A stretch of 64,000 bases of DNA from Neonectria sp. B-13 (Eukaryota; Ascomycota; Sordariomycetes; Hypocreales; Nectriaceae). The notes under the pieces were generated by a model. The model had not been told where the DNA came from. It worked only from the letters and a program-made list of their open reading frames with translations, and did no database searches. The stretch spans positions 501,746-565,745 of the forward strand of contig NOKP01000025.1 in the NCBI GenBank assembly GCA_002682825.1. The letters are read 5' to 3'. The translations under genes were made by a program, and so were the position numbers. The stretch's first letter is position 1. The number at the start of each line of letters is the position of its first letter. Of the stretch, positions 10,696-23,542 are shown piece by piece.

Positions 10696-13600
10696 ACGAC
10701 GATCCCGGTGTCTTCACGGCAAGACAAATGTGCGAAGGTGGACACAGAAGACAAGGAAGTCATGATGGAGAGGGCTGGCCAGGCTTAGCGGTCTGGCAAC
10801 TGAAGTCCTGGAACGGGGATATACGAGGGCGAATTTCCAGGCCTGCTGGTCGGGCTATTTTGTCTGGACTACTTTGCTTTTAATGGTTTGAATTTGCTCA
10901 ACCCCATCGATGGATCCTAATATCCTACACCCTGCTGGGTGCAGAACAGCGAGCCCACGTCCGACCTACCAGATTACCCAGGATACAACACCATTTAGTT
11001 ATTTAATCTCGTCATTTGCGGATACCTACTATGTAACAACTTGTCGTGACATGGTAACGAGGCGATCTTTCGTGTGACGGTAGCATGAGGGCGTCAAGAG
11101 TCTCCGAATGGTAAACGGGGGGGTTGTAGATCTTGATTGCACGCCCAGCTGACTCTTTATGTGGATTGCATTCTTGGGTTGGCAAGTTGGGTGACAAGGA
11201 CCGGCTGTTGCAACCACAGGAGAGAGAACGTCAGTCTGCCGAGCCTTCTTGGGTCTGGGGTTGATATCGCACGGAGTGTAAACTGCCAAAGAGGGAGATG
11301 AGATGCACATCGACGTAGATATCGGACCACTTCCAGTCGCCAGCGGGGTTCCATGTGAATGCGCCGGGCCATAGGAGGGCCGGGGGGATGACGATCAGCG
11401 GCGGGAATGGGACGGAGGACAGAAACGGTTCTGCTCCAGGGAAATGAGGTGGGCAAGTCGGGAGAGCCTAAGAGACGAAGCGCGAAACCAGGGTCCATCC
11501 ATCCTGTCCGTTAGTCAACTTTGGTTGTGGGAAAAGCGAGTGACAACCCATAACGATGACGACGATGGTGGTGCTAGGCGAAAGAAGATCAATTCTTAAG
11601 AAGTTGACCCAGCCCAGGTCCCAGGAAGCCAATCACACGAAGCCAGAAAGGGCCCTCAAACGACGTCATCATCATGGCGCCGAACCCACCAAACCCACCA
11701 GGTCCAACATGGTTCTTGCAGCCGCACCCAACTTCCGCTACGGATTTCTTCTTTGATGCCCACATCATTCCAAACACAGGTACGAAACCCGAGCTCCGAC
11801 GCCCAGACGCTCGGGCAGAGTTTCTAATTCATCTCGCTGCAACTTCCAGTCGAGAGGTCCGTGCGAATCCGTCAGTGGGGGGGGTCTGGCAACCGGTAGG
11901 GCGAGACGGAGAGAGCCACGAGAGGACGACGGACGACGGACGACGGACGATGGACGGCATGGACATGGGTAAAACGGCGACGATCAATCATTGATGGACC
12001 CTCTCTTTCTCCGCGGGCAACTGGTTCACAAAAAATGTCTGTGAGATAAGCAAAAAGGCGGGAGATTCGCACGCTTTTTCGCCATCAAACGCGCTCAGCC
12101 AGAGACAAAGACTTGTCGCGGCATGGCAACGATCCTCGCCTTTATCTACAATGTACGCCGGGAAGGGCCGCCGGCCCAGGATTGACGAGATACGCGGCAG
12201 GGAGAGGTCCAGCGCATTGAGAGGTGAGACAGACGATCTTGCTACCCCATTGCTGTGACCATTGGCACGGTTTGCATGAAGCACATGGGGGAATGGGGGA
12301 CGTGTTTTGTCTTAGCAAAAATGCCGTCTTGGGTGCCAAGTTCTCTCTTCGGGTGCGCGGGCCGGGGGGGGCTCGTCCGTCTCTCGGCGGCGTCATTTGG
12401 GGGCCTGACGAGAGCGGGGATGTGGTTGAATCAAGTTCAGCGACGGGGCAAGGAGGCGGGAGGAGGAGCGGGAGTGTCGGAACAAATTGCTACAAAGACG
12501 GGTGGCTTTGTCCGCGGCGATGATGCCAAGTGGCAGTTACCATTCGTTTGCACGTCGTTGGAGAGTCAACAGGCTGTAAACGAATAAACAGGCAAACAAA
12601 CTTAAGACCAGCAGAAACAGACTCGAAGACTGAAGGTAAGCCTCGTGTTGCATCAGTTCTTTTATCCCAAGAAGAGGCTGTCTGTCGTACACCCCACCAC
12701 CTACTCCGTACCTGCACCGGAAATCCTCGACGAAAATGGCCACCGCTGCTAGTGCATCTACATACAGCACGTCCCGTCGCACGCAAAGCACGTACGTAGC
12801 TTCAGATCATCGATCAAGTTCACAGCCCTTCTCTTATTCATTTTTTCTTGCAGGGGACAAGGGCCAGGGGCGGCGCTTGGAGAGCTAATCAACTAATGAC
12901 GACAGCGTGGGAACGGTTCAGCCCTTCGACGGGGGCCCTTGGGCTCTTGGGCTCGCTTCTCTGCGGCAAAACCCACTGGATCATTAGCTTATTCCAAGGA
13001 CCGAAGGGTCGATGAGAGACAGCGTGGCGACGAGTGGTAATGAGTGTGTCAGAGAAGTGAGAGTCAGAGTCAGAGTCGGAGAGCGAGAAACGCGCAGACG
13101 CAGGGTTTGGACTAGACTGGGTTAGTTGTTCCCAAAAAAGAAATCCCCCCATCTGTCGTTCGGGTCGGATCATCCAGCCCTCTTGAGCGCTGTGAGCCTC
13201 GCCCATGAACTCACACACTCAAGGAATATCTTGGCTTTTTCACCCTCTTCTCCCCTTCTCTTCCCTCCCCTCCCGTTATTCTTCCTCTCCGCCTCTTATC
13301 ATTCCACTCCATCTCATCCCATCTCTCAGCCACGATTCCACCCATCTCCTATCTTTATATTCTTCCCTATCAGATCTCAGCCCATTCCTTTCGGCGTTCT
13401 CCGTTGCATCCTTAACTCGCCCTCGTCGATCCTCCACTGCAATCTCCTTACCACAGCTGGAAAGCAACAACGAGCCATACAAAACAAAGAAAGATCCCTC
13501 GACCGGCATCAGGGCAGTTCTAGAACCCTCGTTGCAATACTCCCGTTGTCGCCATCCATCCTTTGTTCTTTCCACCGATGCAACTGCGCTGGCACCTGAT

Positions 13601-13721
13601 AACGCAACGTCGACTGACCGACCGGGCCACGCAACACCACCAACAACACCCGCTCCGAGAAACCAGCTCCATCCAAGACGACAACGGCGAAAACAACGAC
13701 GACAACGGCAACAACGCCATC
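10696..13721. other. Three-kilobase intergenic region
   Basis: No gene is supported despite several open frames of 60-113 codons; these overlap on both strands, lack family motifs and have poor initiation contexts. A GGACGAC repeat lies at about 11925-11950. From 13220 on the plus strand is pyrimidine-rich, and it turns CAACAACGAC-rich just before 13722, as expected for the leader of the next gene. A non-coding RNA cannot be excluded. Confidence 0.4.
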
Positions 13722-15714
13722 ATGGCCAACTTCGCGCGGTCCCTCAAATCTCCGTATCTCTCACCCCGGCTGCGGCCGTCCATGCCGGGCCGGTCCGTGT
13801 CCGACTTGTCCCTCCCGTCCAACAACAACAGCCCGCTCTCCGAGGACTTTGGCCCCGACGTCGTGTCCGGCCGCAACACGCCGACGCCGCTGTCGAGCAG
13901 ACGAGCTCCCGCTCGCGATGGCTTCTTCTGGGATGCAGACGACGTGGGTGGGTTTCGAAGTGCCCAGATTCGAGGTAAGATGGGAGAGTTTTTTCTTTGT
14001 TTCTTGTGTGCAGCTGCATTCCATTGCCTTTGCGCCTATCAATCGGCCATGCCCCATTCCCTCTTCACGATCCGCCAGCCCTGCTGCCCAGGAATGCTGG
14101 CATTCGTTTCGTCACACGACATCCACGCGAGAGACGAACATACCTTGTACGTAACGCGGCCATGGTCTTCGACAAAATCCCACCCGAGACATGACCCAAT
14201 TCTCCAATCCCCCATCTCTGGAACGCCGCCGCAGAAGAACGGAGCAAGCTGCACGCACCACCACCAACTCGGCCAGGTGCTGCACACCAGATCGACGGGC
14301 GCCCAAGCAGCGCCAAGCTAGAAGCCGCCACCACGCACCTCGCGAACATGGCCACGAGGCCGTCCCCTCATCAGTTCCGAAACCTGCCAACCGCCAATGG
14401 ACGTTCAAACCCTCTCGTGGCGCATGCCGCGGGTGGAACTCCCAGATGCCTCCTCTTTTCCTTCCTCCCTTTCATCTTCCCCTTTTGCATCCTCCGCCAT
14501 GTCTGCGTCTGCTACTTGGCCACCTGCCCGGTTTGCTGGTCACTTGGTCCGGACCCTACGGACATTAATCAATTACCCCACACACCCAGCAACGCCAGCA
14601 ATGGCGGGGTAGCGGCCCCGTTCTCCCCGAACTGGGCCGACCGTTTAGTGATGACGGCCCCAGCCCAGTGCTCTAATATATCCCGCTCTAACTCTTCCCT
14701 GCTTATTCATGCTCGCGTTTATAAAGTCTCGTGCCTCCCCTTCTCAATCGCTCACCTGTACCTTCTCCAGTAGATCATGACACTCCCTCGGCATCATCAT
14801 CATCACGCCCTGCCACTCCACGCACCCACAGCAACAACGGCAGTACTCCGATAGTCATCGAGCTACCTCAGCATAGACGCTTCAGTGCCGCTCCTATTCG
14901 CACTCCCCCGGAACCTCTCTCAGCACGCGGTGATCTCCCAGGGTATGTCATCCTCCTCCACCTCCTCGATTCCCTCCAACAATCGCTAACCAATTGCCCT
15001 TCCTACAGAGGCTACTTTCCCCTCCACGAAGACCCAAACAGTCGCGTCCACCGCCCTCATCCATTCCAAGCCCACCACGACGCCAGGATGGCCCGCCATC
15101 AGTCCATGGGTCTTGTCCCTGACTCGAGGCCCGCCTACGCCGATCGCCCAACGTCAAACCCAGCTCCAGGCTTGTCCATGGCCCAGTCCAACACCCCCGT
15201 CGCCTCCTTCCTCCCTGCCGGATTCCACGACAGCCCCCTGCCCATGGGCAAGTACTATCCCTCCAACTACGAGCAGCGAGCCGATAGTCAGACTTCCCTG
15301 CGTCCGTCATTTTCGGCATCGCTGGCCTCTACCTCTGCCTCTGACTCCGACGTAAATCTCCGACCTCCGGACCGCTTTCAAATAGCAACCCCCGAGTCGG
15401 AGATCAAGCGCAAGCTCCAGCAGTATCAGCGCGACATGGTTGCCCAAGCCAGCATGGCCGCCAACGAGCTCCTCGGCAGCTCAGTCAGCTCCAACGCGAA
15501 ACGGGGAACCGACTCTTCGTTCGGCAGCATCCGAATTCGGGACACGCGCTTCACTACTCCGGCCCCCCTCAAGCCCATGTCCCCCAAGCTCCTTCCCCTG
15601 GGTAGTCCAGGACCTGTGACCCCGATGACCCTAGAGTCCGCTGGTGGAAGTTACATGAGCATAAACAGAGACGGTGGACGGGAAGATCCATTTGGTCATC
15701 CGGGCGGCCTATGA
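13722..15714 (+). CDS. Ser/Pro-rich conserved hypothetical protein
   Basis: Proposed exons are 13722-13974, 14235-14432, 14771-14942 and 15009-15714 (about 442 residues). Intron 1 (GTAAGA...CCGCAG) and intron 3 (GTATGT...CTACAG) are convincing. Intron 2 is not: its only in-phase donor is the weak GTGGAA, so residues near 150 are uncertain. The start is the in-frame MANFARSLKSPYLSPRL; an upstream ATG at 13578 is also in frame. The protein is low-complexity, rich in Ser and Pro with many SP/TP sites, has a short acidic patch FFWDADDVGGF near residue 72, and a conserved-looking region SEIKRKLQQYQRDMVAQASMAANELLG that could form a short coiled coil. No known domain is recognised. A phosphorylated scaffold or regulatory role is possible but not shown. 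Confidence 0.65.
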
Positions 15715-16126
15715 TTCGCTGCTCAAGTCACACATTTTTTTCTATATCGTCTTTCATTATCAAAAGTTCAACACCAGGCTCTCGAATGCGTCGGCTATAC
15801 ACGTGCCCGACTCTGAACCTGTGCAGATAGTTGCATTTTCGGGCGTTCGTTGGGTTTGGCATTTTCAGCAGCATGGTTCGGTCCAGGCTTGGGTGAACGG
15901 GAGGAATTCTGATACAAATGCCGCTTCTGGCAGCGCACACACACACACTTCAAGGCATGATAGATACCCTTAGAGATTATGATGAAAACACATGGAAGAA
16001 AGCATTCTTGATTTTGGCGTATGGGCCTTGACTCCTCCCTCAGATAAATAAATGGCCGTAGTCAGCAACGCACCTGGAAAAGACGCGTCCAGCCCGTTTC
16101 AAACGGGTGATTACTTTTCGTAACAA
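15715..16126. other. Convergent intergenic region
   Basis: This lies between the 3' ends of the Ser/Pro-rich gene and the BAR-SH3 gene. A short CACA run is at 15938-15948. Nothing else is recognised. Confidence 0.4.
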
Positions 16127-17664
16127 TTAGTTGGAGGCCATCGGACTGCAGTAGTTCGCCGGAAAGCTTCCCTGATAGCCCCCAAGCTCCCCTCGCCACC
16201 AGTCCTGGTCAGTGTTAGTCCGCTGGATGACACGGATCCTGTCTCCCGCCCTGAAGGATAAGTCGTCGGCGCCCGTTCCTTGAAAGTCGAACTGAGCCTC
16301 CACGAACTCCATCGATCTCTTGGGCTTCGGTCCTGGTGGTGGGGGCGGGGGTTTCTTCTTGGCTATCGCCGCTCGGCCAAAGTAGTCGCTTTGCTGAGAT
16401 TTGAGGCACGATGTGCTACGTGATCCGCGCAATACAGTGGCAGACGTGAAATCGGTCGGCACAGCCAGGCCGCCTGGCGTGGTAGCTGTCGACTGAATCT
16501 TGGGTGTCGGAGCCGGTTGTTCAGGCTCTGGGCTTCGGTCGGGAGACGTGTGAGGCTGGGATGAGGCTGAAGTTACACGAGACAGAGGGGCCTTCAACCG
16601 TTGAAATGACACAGTTCGGCCTCTAAGCGAATTTTCGCTTTCTGGCTTCCTATGCAACGCCAAGTGCTTGCGAACAGACGAGAAAGATTCGACTTCTGAC
16701 GCAATAGGCCCAAAGGCGTGCTCCCAGTCTGCGACAACGCTTTCCATGGGGGGTGCAGGTGACGGGAACCCGTTCTCCTGGCAGTACTCGTGAACGACAG
16801 TATAACAGAGGCCCAGCAAACGATTTTGTATCAATATGACGCTAGCGAGCAGGGGTGAGATAATGCTGGAGATGGCATGCACGAGAGGGGGCAGAGTCTC
16901 TCGCAGGTGAGAATCTGCTGTCTCAAAGGCCTAGTGATGCGAGTGTAAGTAGATAGACAAGGCATTGAAGCCGCGGCGGCAAAGGGTGCCAACTGGCATT
17001 CGGGTGGGCTCACGAACCTCTGACAGAACTGACAAATCAAGCTGAGCTTTTGCCAGCTGAGTCTCCTCTTTAGGAGATTTGCCGGGCTTTCTCTGCAGCT
17101 TTGTGACTTTGGCCTGGGCGTTCTCAAAGTCGACTCGCATCTTGTCCCGCTTCTTGATGGTCTTTTTGATGGGCTGGATCAGGTCCTTTGCATCGGTGGC
17201 GGGACGGAGTAACAGCGTTTCCATCGCAGTGATCTCGTCTCGCATTTCCTCGTGAAGGCTTGCGTAGACTTGTTGCAGGTCAGTCGACCGCCTCAAAACA
17301 TCGCGCGGCGTAGCTACGGGGGCAATGCGCTGCTCCTCCCCCTCCTCTGCCTCTGCGCCGATGGGATCATACAGCTCCAGGAAGGCATTGGCGATGCCGA
17401 GTTGAGAGAAAGCCATGTCGTGCCAGGCAAGCTGGAGACATTTGGCTTCATTGATGATCTGCGGCGAAGGGCCTTGTGTTAGCCGCGAGGGTCTCAAAAG
17501 CCAGCGAGGAGGCTCACCTTGGTAATGGCAATATCGCCAGCCTCGTAATCCTTAATCATGGCAGTGACGTTGTGGTCATCGGCGGGGGCTTTTTTTACAA
17601 TCTTGCCCAGCCTGGTCTGGACCGACTGCACGGAGTCGGTCGTCTTAGTTCGCCAGCTCGACAT
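16127..17664 (-). CDS. BAR and SH3 domain adaptor (amphiphysin/Rvs167-type)
   Basis: Three minus-strand exons, 17664-17518, 17458-17018 and 16930-16127, all phase 0; the second intron has a GTTCGT donor. The product is 463 residues. Residues 1 to about 235 form a BAR domain: MSSWRTKTTDSVQSVQTRLGK at the start, a Lys-rich heptad region KKTIKKRDKMRVDFENAQAK, and a helix spanning the exon 2/3 junction (LSVLSE/AFETADSHLRE). A disordered Ser/Pro linker with a polyproline run KKKPPPPPPGPKPKR follows. The C-terminal SH3 (about 400-463) has the AQFDF, DWWRGE and GSFPANYC motifs. Proteins of this build sense or bend membrane at endocytic actin patches; the polyproline just before the SH3 could bind it in cis or recruit partners. 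It is either Rvs167 itself or a filamentous-fungal paralogue; I cannot decide between them. Confidence 0.88.
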
Positions 17665-19331
17665 GGCTGGCTGTAGGGGTTACGATCTGCTGATCAGGTG
17701 TATTGAGTCGATGCGAAGCTCCAGGGTGAGAGAAAGCGGACGCTCGCAAGTGGAAGACTCAGGACTCAGGAGTGGCAGGCCAGGTCGCAGTAGCGGTGGA
17801 GCCTACTAGAGGTGAGGTGTGTCCGGCTGTTATATGTACTTCGTATCCGTAGCTTGGCTTGGCGAACCGTGAACCGCGGAGGACAGGATAGCGTCACAGC
17901 CTGGTTAAGGTGATGCGACCGGGTGAATTGTAAGAGTGAGTGATCAAAGTGACGGCCAACTCGATGAAACGGGTCGAAATGTGCAGAGGAGCATCGGCTT
18001 CGGCAGGGGAGATGACGGGCCATGGATGACGGACCATGTCTCCATGTCTCCTGAGATAGCACGGACTCCACTCCCGGCTCCAGAGACAACTTGCTACATA
18101 CCTATGTACATATCCGTCGTAGTACTAGTATGTACGTACGGAGGAGACTGTAGTAGTGACGCGAGTGCTTCGTATGTGGAAATGGAAGGGGCAGGTGCTC
18201 GGAGCCTCTGACAGGAAAAACTGGCATTTTTTTGAACCCAGGACTGGGGGGGTCCTAACCGCTGTTGGTTGCTCTCGCGCCTTTGCCGGCTTGGGTTGCA
18301 GGCGTTGCAGGCGTTGCAGGGTGTGGCATCCCGATCCGTTGGGAGGAGAAACGAGGAAAGGTGGGTAATTCGCGGTTGCACGTTCCGGGATTGGAAAGCT
18401 GACTTGGCACTTGGCTGATGAATACGATGCAGGTTGGGTTGGTTGGTATCACTTGGGACACTCACGGTTTCAGCAGCAAAAGCTGAAGTGGCTGGTGCTG
18501 ATGCGGATGCAGATGCATGCCGTTCATTTCGAAGACACAACCAACACACGTTTTACTTCCAAGACTGATGACTCCCCCATCGGCCTATTCTCCGTAGTAA
18601 ATGAATCAGACAGATCCCTGTCCTGCCCTAGCGGGTTTACAAGTACTGGCCACGTCCTTGTTACGTACCACCGTGCGTATTCGTAGGTATTTGTGCCAGG
18701 GCCACGCTCAGCGGGTAAGTATGACGCTCCACTGGACCCCAAATTCTGTGGTATAGGGTAGGCAACTTGTCGCGTGATGGCGACACTATTAGAAGACCCG
18801 GGTAAGAATGTAGAGTCATTTAATTATAGCATTCTGGGAGCTTGGCCGTGTAAATATCCCTTGTCACATCATTTCGGATCCGTCTGCAACTTCTGTGGTT
18901 GCTCTGTCATAGGGTTAACTTGGTTGTCTCATTGGAATCTGCAACGATCGAGGATTAATCTCATCGCTAACAATATTTTTGACAGTGTAGTTCTCAGGGC
19001 GTGCTCTTCGTCGCCCCATATTTAGAATGTGATAGCTTGATTAAAGAAAATCTCCCATAAGTTGGGACTTCTGAGACGTGGTTTGGGCAACATTTCGTGC
19101 CCCTCGAAACCACTTAGACCACGTGATTTGGCGTCGCGTTCGTCAACGGCCTCGTCGCATCCTACTTTAGCTTAACGCGATTCGTCCCACGTCTCACGTC
19201 TCACTCCACCAACACAACCAGGCAACTGTGCCCATCGGCGACAGTGGCAATCGCCGTAATTGATACAAAACCCAACCACCTCCGGCAGTTCTAGCAATGC
19301 GGATAGAACCTCTGCGCGTTTCGCCTTAGCA
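17665..19331. other. Divergent promoter region
   Basis: This separates the BAR-SH3 gene from the DUF2439 gene. No gene is supported. A 9-mer GTTGCAGGC is repeated three times at 18294-18320. One CGGATCCG occurs at 18875-18882. Confidence 0.4.
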
Positions 19332-21815
19332 ATGGCCGGCCCTATGAGACATGCTACCGCCCCGGGCCCGATGCCTACGTCCGCCAGCGTCCTTGAATTC
19401 ATCTGTCTCTTCACCCACGATTTGAAGCGAAAACAAAAACGATGGCAGGATGGCACGCTCAAGTATCACACCTTCAACAAGCGCATTATGGTCTCCGACG
19501 ACCGTGGCCACTTCATTGGAGATGCACATTGGCAGACGGGAGGCGATATTGAGCCTGGAGACGAATTCGAGTTGGACCGCGGCTCCGCCATCGTTCAGGT
19601 TTCCGACTGTACTGGTCAGCGGGAACAGGACCTCACAGAGCTCCTCGACAAACGAGCTAGGGAGGTCGAAAAACGCCGCGCAAATGCCATATCTCGGACT
19701 CCCAGGCCCAGTACCGGCGTTGCTCCGTCCCCGGCTCAGGATCAAACCCCTCACTTTCAACTTCGCCATCGTCCACTAACCTCGATCGTTGGAACGCCTT
19801 CGAGGATTGGGAGGGCGGTCATTTCTCCTCACTCCCCGTACGAGGTACGTCAGATGGCTCAAAGGGCTCAGCAACCTGAGCCACACGAGCGACCCGCACA
19901 ACCCGAGGATCCTCCACCACCAAAGAGGAGGAAACAAGAATTACCTCCTCTTACCAAATCCTCGCATGCTCGTAGCCTGTTTGGTGCAGCCTTGACTCTC
20001 ACGCCCTTGCCGACGAGCACACCCTCGGCTCAGATCCAAGTTCTGCGAGACAGACCCAATGCAAGCCTCAAGTCCCTATTACCAACTGCAAGGGATATGG
20101 ACGAAAACCATACGCTACCAGGATATTCGCCTCCAAACCCTGTTGAGGTGGAGGTCTCCCAGGATCTTCCAACAACCGACCCACGCCGGCTATCAGAAGC
20201 CATCAAAAATCCGTCGAAAGACGTGAGCTACTCTGTTACCGAACCCAAGAAACCAAAGGTTATTGAGGCGGAGAGCTCACCGGACTCCCCGAATAATGGT
20301 CCACGTCGTTTACTGGAAGCCAACAAACAGCCTCAAGACATACATTACTTTACCGCCGAAACCAAGAGACCAGAGCGTCGCCCTCTTTCCGACAACAGCA
20401 ACACAGATGCCCTTGAAACACCTGGGTCTCCTCCAAGCTCACCGGCTCCAACCATGGTGACCAGCTTCCAGCCTAAGAAGCGCCCCGTCCCTAGATCCCC
20501 TCCACGCACCGCTAGTTTGCAAAATAGACACCGCGAGTCTACTGTGACTAAAGAACAGCAACCCAATGACATGAAGTTACCAAAGAAGAAGGTTTCCCAA
20601 AAGGAGAAAGAGGTCCTGAGACAAGTCCCCGATGAGCACAACCGAGCGCCCCCAAAAGACGAGCCGCGAACAGAGCTTCGGATCCGCCCAAGACAGCGAC
20701 GAGGACTTCTAGTCCTGTCCGAGAAGCATGGTCAGGAGCATAACCCTGTGAAGCGTTCTAGAACCTCCGTCGAGACTGTTGAGTCACCAGCCAGCCTGGA
20801 ATCAGGCCACCTCCAACAAGGTGAGGCGATACCAAATGCCGAGGAGCCTACCTATGCGGATGCATGCAGCGGTCAAACTCTCACGCAAAATAAACCAATC
20901 GAAAAGGACGAGGCAAGAACAGAGTCAGCCATAAGCGTCATCAGTGCAGGCCCCCAGGTTCTTGAAGACGACGCCTCAAACGACGGTGATGATCTCCCTA
21001 CACGGGATTCGAGTCCCGAGGTCGAACTCTGGTCTTTTCGCACCCGAGAGACAGGAAGGAGCGCGGGCACAGGCACGGGGACCGACGTAACTTCATCATC
21101 AAAGATGAAGACCCGTTCCTTGCGCGATCGCAGAACCCGGAAACAGGCGACACAACTTGCAACGAGGGATGAGGAGGACGAGGCAGAGCCTACGGCGCCA
21201 TCCTTGGCGCCCAAGGCAAGCGATCAAATGCATGGTTCCCGAGCCACCAAATCAAGCTCAACTGGACCTCGAATCGCGAAGATGGCCCGAAAAAGCGTAA
21301 AGAGCAAAGAAATCATTGGCTTTGTCGTTCTGAGTGACGAGCCCACCATCGCAGCCCTTACCGTTGCGGCTCCTGCGCTGGTAGCCAATAGCGCAGTTAG
21401 GAACACAATAGTGGGAAACGTCGCAGGTGGTGAGGCGGAATCGTCACGCACGGATGAGACGTCGAAGCCAACAGCCCAACCAGATGCAGTGGCGCAGCCT
21501 GCGGCAACGGGCAGTTCAGATGACAAGTCAAAAGCAAGGCCAAAAGCAAGGCCTACACCGCGACTTAGCAACCCTGCATCGCGCGGCAAGAAGGCAGCCA
21601 AAACGGAAGATGCGGCTGGCCTCTTGCCCCAAACTGTGATCCAACTCGATCCCGTTGTGCCCACCCGTGTCGGGGCCCCCAAACCCCGGCCCTCCTCCGC
21701 AAGACCATCGGAGCTGCCAGGCTTTACCAAGGCGAACGGTGGTGCCTGGAGCAGGCATGCCGAGGATCTGCTTGGTATGACGAGACCTGCAGAGAAGCCG
21801 TCTAGACGACGGTGA
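19332..21815 (+). CDS. DUF2439-domain protein (Mte1/Dbl2/ZGRF1-type DNA repair)
   Basis: A single exon of 827 residues; the start is the first in-frame ATG, and the open frame upstream has none. Residues about 17-105 match the DUF2439 fold: SVLEFICLFTHDLKRKQKRW, then KYHTFNKRIMVSD, FIGDAHW and GDEFELDRGSAIVQVSD. In characterised family members (Mte1 in S. cerevisiae, Dbl2 in S. pombe, the N-terminus of human ZGRF1) this domain works with the Mph1/Fml1/FANCM helicases in D-loop processing and crossover control. The remaining ~720 residues are disordered and charged, with Lys/Arg clusters (PKKKVSQKEKEVL) that may be nuclear signals, and a C-terminal GAWSRHAEDLLGMTRP motif. No helicase domain is present, unlike human ZGRF1, so the protein is a regulator rather than an enzyme. 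Nuclear location is inferred. Confidence 0.82.
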   Translation: MAGPMRHATAPGPMPTSASVLEFICLFTHDLKRKQKRWQDGTLKYHTFNKRIMVSDDRGHFIGDAHWQTGGDIEPGDEFELDRGSAIVQVSDCTGQREQDLTELLDKRAREVEKRRANAISRTPRPSTGVAPSPAQDQTPHFQLRHRPLTSIVGTPSRIGRAVISPHSPYEVRQMAQRAQQPEPHERPAQPEDPPPPKRRKQELPPLTKSSHARSLFGAALTLTPLPTSTPSAQIQVLRDRPNASLKSLLPTARDMDENHTLPGYSPPNPVEVEVSQDLPTTDPRRLSEAIKNPSKDVSYSVTEPKKPKVIEAESSPDSPNNGPRRLLEANKQPQDIHYFTAETKRPERRPLSDNSNTDALETPGSPPSSPAPTMVTSFQPKKRPVPRSPPRTASLQNRHRESTVTKEQQPNDMKLPKKKVSQKEKEVLRQVPDEHNRAPPKDEPRTELRIRPRQRRGLLVLSEKHGQEHNPVKRSRTSVETVESPASLESGHLQQGEAIPNAEEPTYADACSGQTLTQNKPIEKDEARTESAISVISAGPQVLEDDASNDGDDLPTRDSSPEVELWSFRTRETGRSAGTGTGTDVTSSSKMKTRSLRDRRTRKQATQLATRDEEDEAEPTAPSLAPKASDQMHGSRATKSSSTGPRIAKMARKSVKSKEIIGFVVLSDEPTIAALTVAAPALVANSAVRNTIVGNVAGGEAESSRTDETSKPTAQPDAVAQPAATGSSDDKSKARPKARPTPRLSNPASRGKKAAKTEDAAGLLPQTVIQLDPVVPTRVGAPKPRPSSARPSELPGFTKANGGAWSRHAEDLLGMTRPAEKPSRRR

Positions 21816-22430
21816 ATGGACTATGGTACTCTGAGCCATTACTGTTGCCATTGCTTTATATTCAGATGCGAATCATGTCTTGACACTGCTGGCATACGTT
21901 CAGACTCATGTTTTGGCCAACATTGGGCATTTGTTAGGCGACTAGCTTCCACCCTCCAGCAGTGTCATGTTGTACCCAGAAGAGTTGCAGCAGGCCAGAC
22001 CCCGCCATTGTTATGGAACACCACAGAATGGGCCGCGAACCGTCCGTCTGCGTGATAGTGCCGTTATCGAGGAAACGAGGCTCCGGCTGCCTTTTGAGGC
22101 ACAGGCTCATAGCGCAACGCAGCCAAGGATGCTCACGCGCTCGCGCGCGCAGCGACGCCTCGGAATTGATTTGCGTGAGGCCGGCTTCGATGCCTAAAAC
22201 CAGCTTACACTGCTCTTCTCCCGGGCTTCCATTACCTCTATTCTTTCCTTCCGTTTTCTTGCAACGTGAGATCCGGCGGGTGACCTGGCTCGCCATCTAC
22301 CTTGGGAAGTTCATTCCAATACGAACAGGTCTCTGGATTTTGCGCTAGAGCAGATTCGAGTTTGTGACGCGTTGCACTCGCCAATTTTGACAACAGTCAC
22401 ACTGTCGGCCGCTGTTCATCTGGGCCGTCC
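21816..22430. other. Intergenic region
   Basis: This is the 3' end of the DUF2439 gene and the promoter of the next gene on the same strand. No coding or RNA signal is recognised. Confidence 0.4.
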
Positions 22431-23542
22431 ATGTTAGTTTCGGACTACGATCCGGGCGACGGTCGTATCCGCCCCCAACGAACCGAGGACCTGCAGCGAC
22501 TGTATGACCGATGGCGAGACTCGATGGACTGTGATCGCAATTTCGAGAGCTTCTTGGGCCTTGATCGGGATGGGGGACTTTTGCAAGTCCCGTCCTTGCG
22601 ACGCTCTCCATCGCAGCGAAGCGGCAGGTCTTCTTCTTCTTCTCTTTCCCCTTCGCTAGCACCCGACGACTACGATTTTGGCGAACACGACAAGAGACCT
22701 CGACGGCGAGGCCCTCTTACAAGAACCAAGAGGGAGAAGACGGCTTTCATCCGTAGACTCGGAGCATGCCCATCGTGTCGCATTAGAAAAGTTGGGGTAA
22801 GTCATTCAATTGCCCATGGGAGGCTATGTGACTGAAATCCGGACAGTGCAACCATTGGGACCTTGCAGAATTCGAAGAATATTTTCAATCATCGAGGCCG
22901 TGTGATAAAATATACTCGGAGAGACTGGATGACTTGAGTTGCTTGTCAGACGGAGTCGAACTTCTGGGTCTGGAGCCTCACAGCCCCCTCGCACTAATGT
23001 CTCAATTCGAGATGGACTTCGACCCCGCGACCCTGCCACGATCTTCGCCCGTCAGCCCTATGAGCCCCATGGCGCCTCTAACGCCTATGTTCTTTTCATC
23101 GCAGCCCTGCATTGACAGGGCGATTCCCACGATAGAAGATGGAAATTTCGGCGACACGCCGCTGATTAGAGACAAGCAGCTCATTGCGATTGGGAACGAA
23201 GTGTCTGCAAGCAGCAATAGCTTTGGCAGCTGGCAATGTCGATTCGACTTGGAAGACATTTGGGCCACGCGAGCTTCAGCTGCGCCTTGCGGAGATCGGT
23301 TCTCGACGCCAGACGAAGTAGTCCACCACTTCTTTGCGAAACACTGTCCCATTGAACTAGACAATTCGCCGATAAGGTACAAGTGTAGGCGGTGCGATCA
23401 GTGCAGCAGTGAGAAGCAGTACTATTGCCAATGCGGAGCTGTGGGCAACGGAAACCGGGAGCAATGGATATACGGTTACGCTGTGCGGTGCTGCGGCCAG
23501 GATGGGGCTGTGAATCACAGTGAGCCAAGCCAGGGTTGGTAA
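22431..23542 (+). CDS. Conserved fungal protein with CPSC-x6-CNHW motif and Cys-rich tail
   Basis: Two exons, 22431-22796 and 22847-23542; the 50-nt phase-0 intron is GTAAGT...GGACAG. The product is 353 residues. The conserved centre (residues about 100-135) reads KTAFIRRLGACPSC, a basic stretch, then CNHWDLAEFEEYFQ, with cysteines 113, 116 and 123 and His125. The exon junction falls inside this motif, between VG and CNHWD. Many filamentous fungi carry proteins with this short basic Cys motif, which resembles the first half of a Zn2Cys6 cluster; their function is not established. The C-terminus (about 300-345) is a second Cys-rich patch with KCRRCDQC and YYCQCG, possibly another zinc site. 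DNA binding is a guess. Confidence 0.72.

Noticed and set aside
10696..13721. Several open frames of 60-113 codons (for example 11157-11498 minus, 12255-12587 plus)
   Set aside because: They overlap on both strands, show no domain or splice support, and fit chance in GC-rich DNA.
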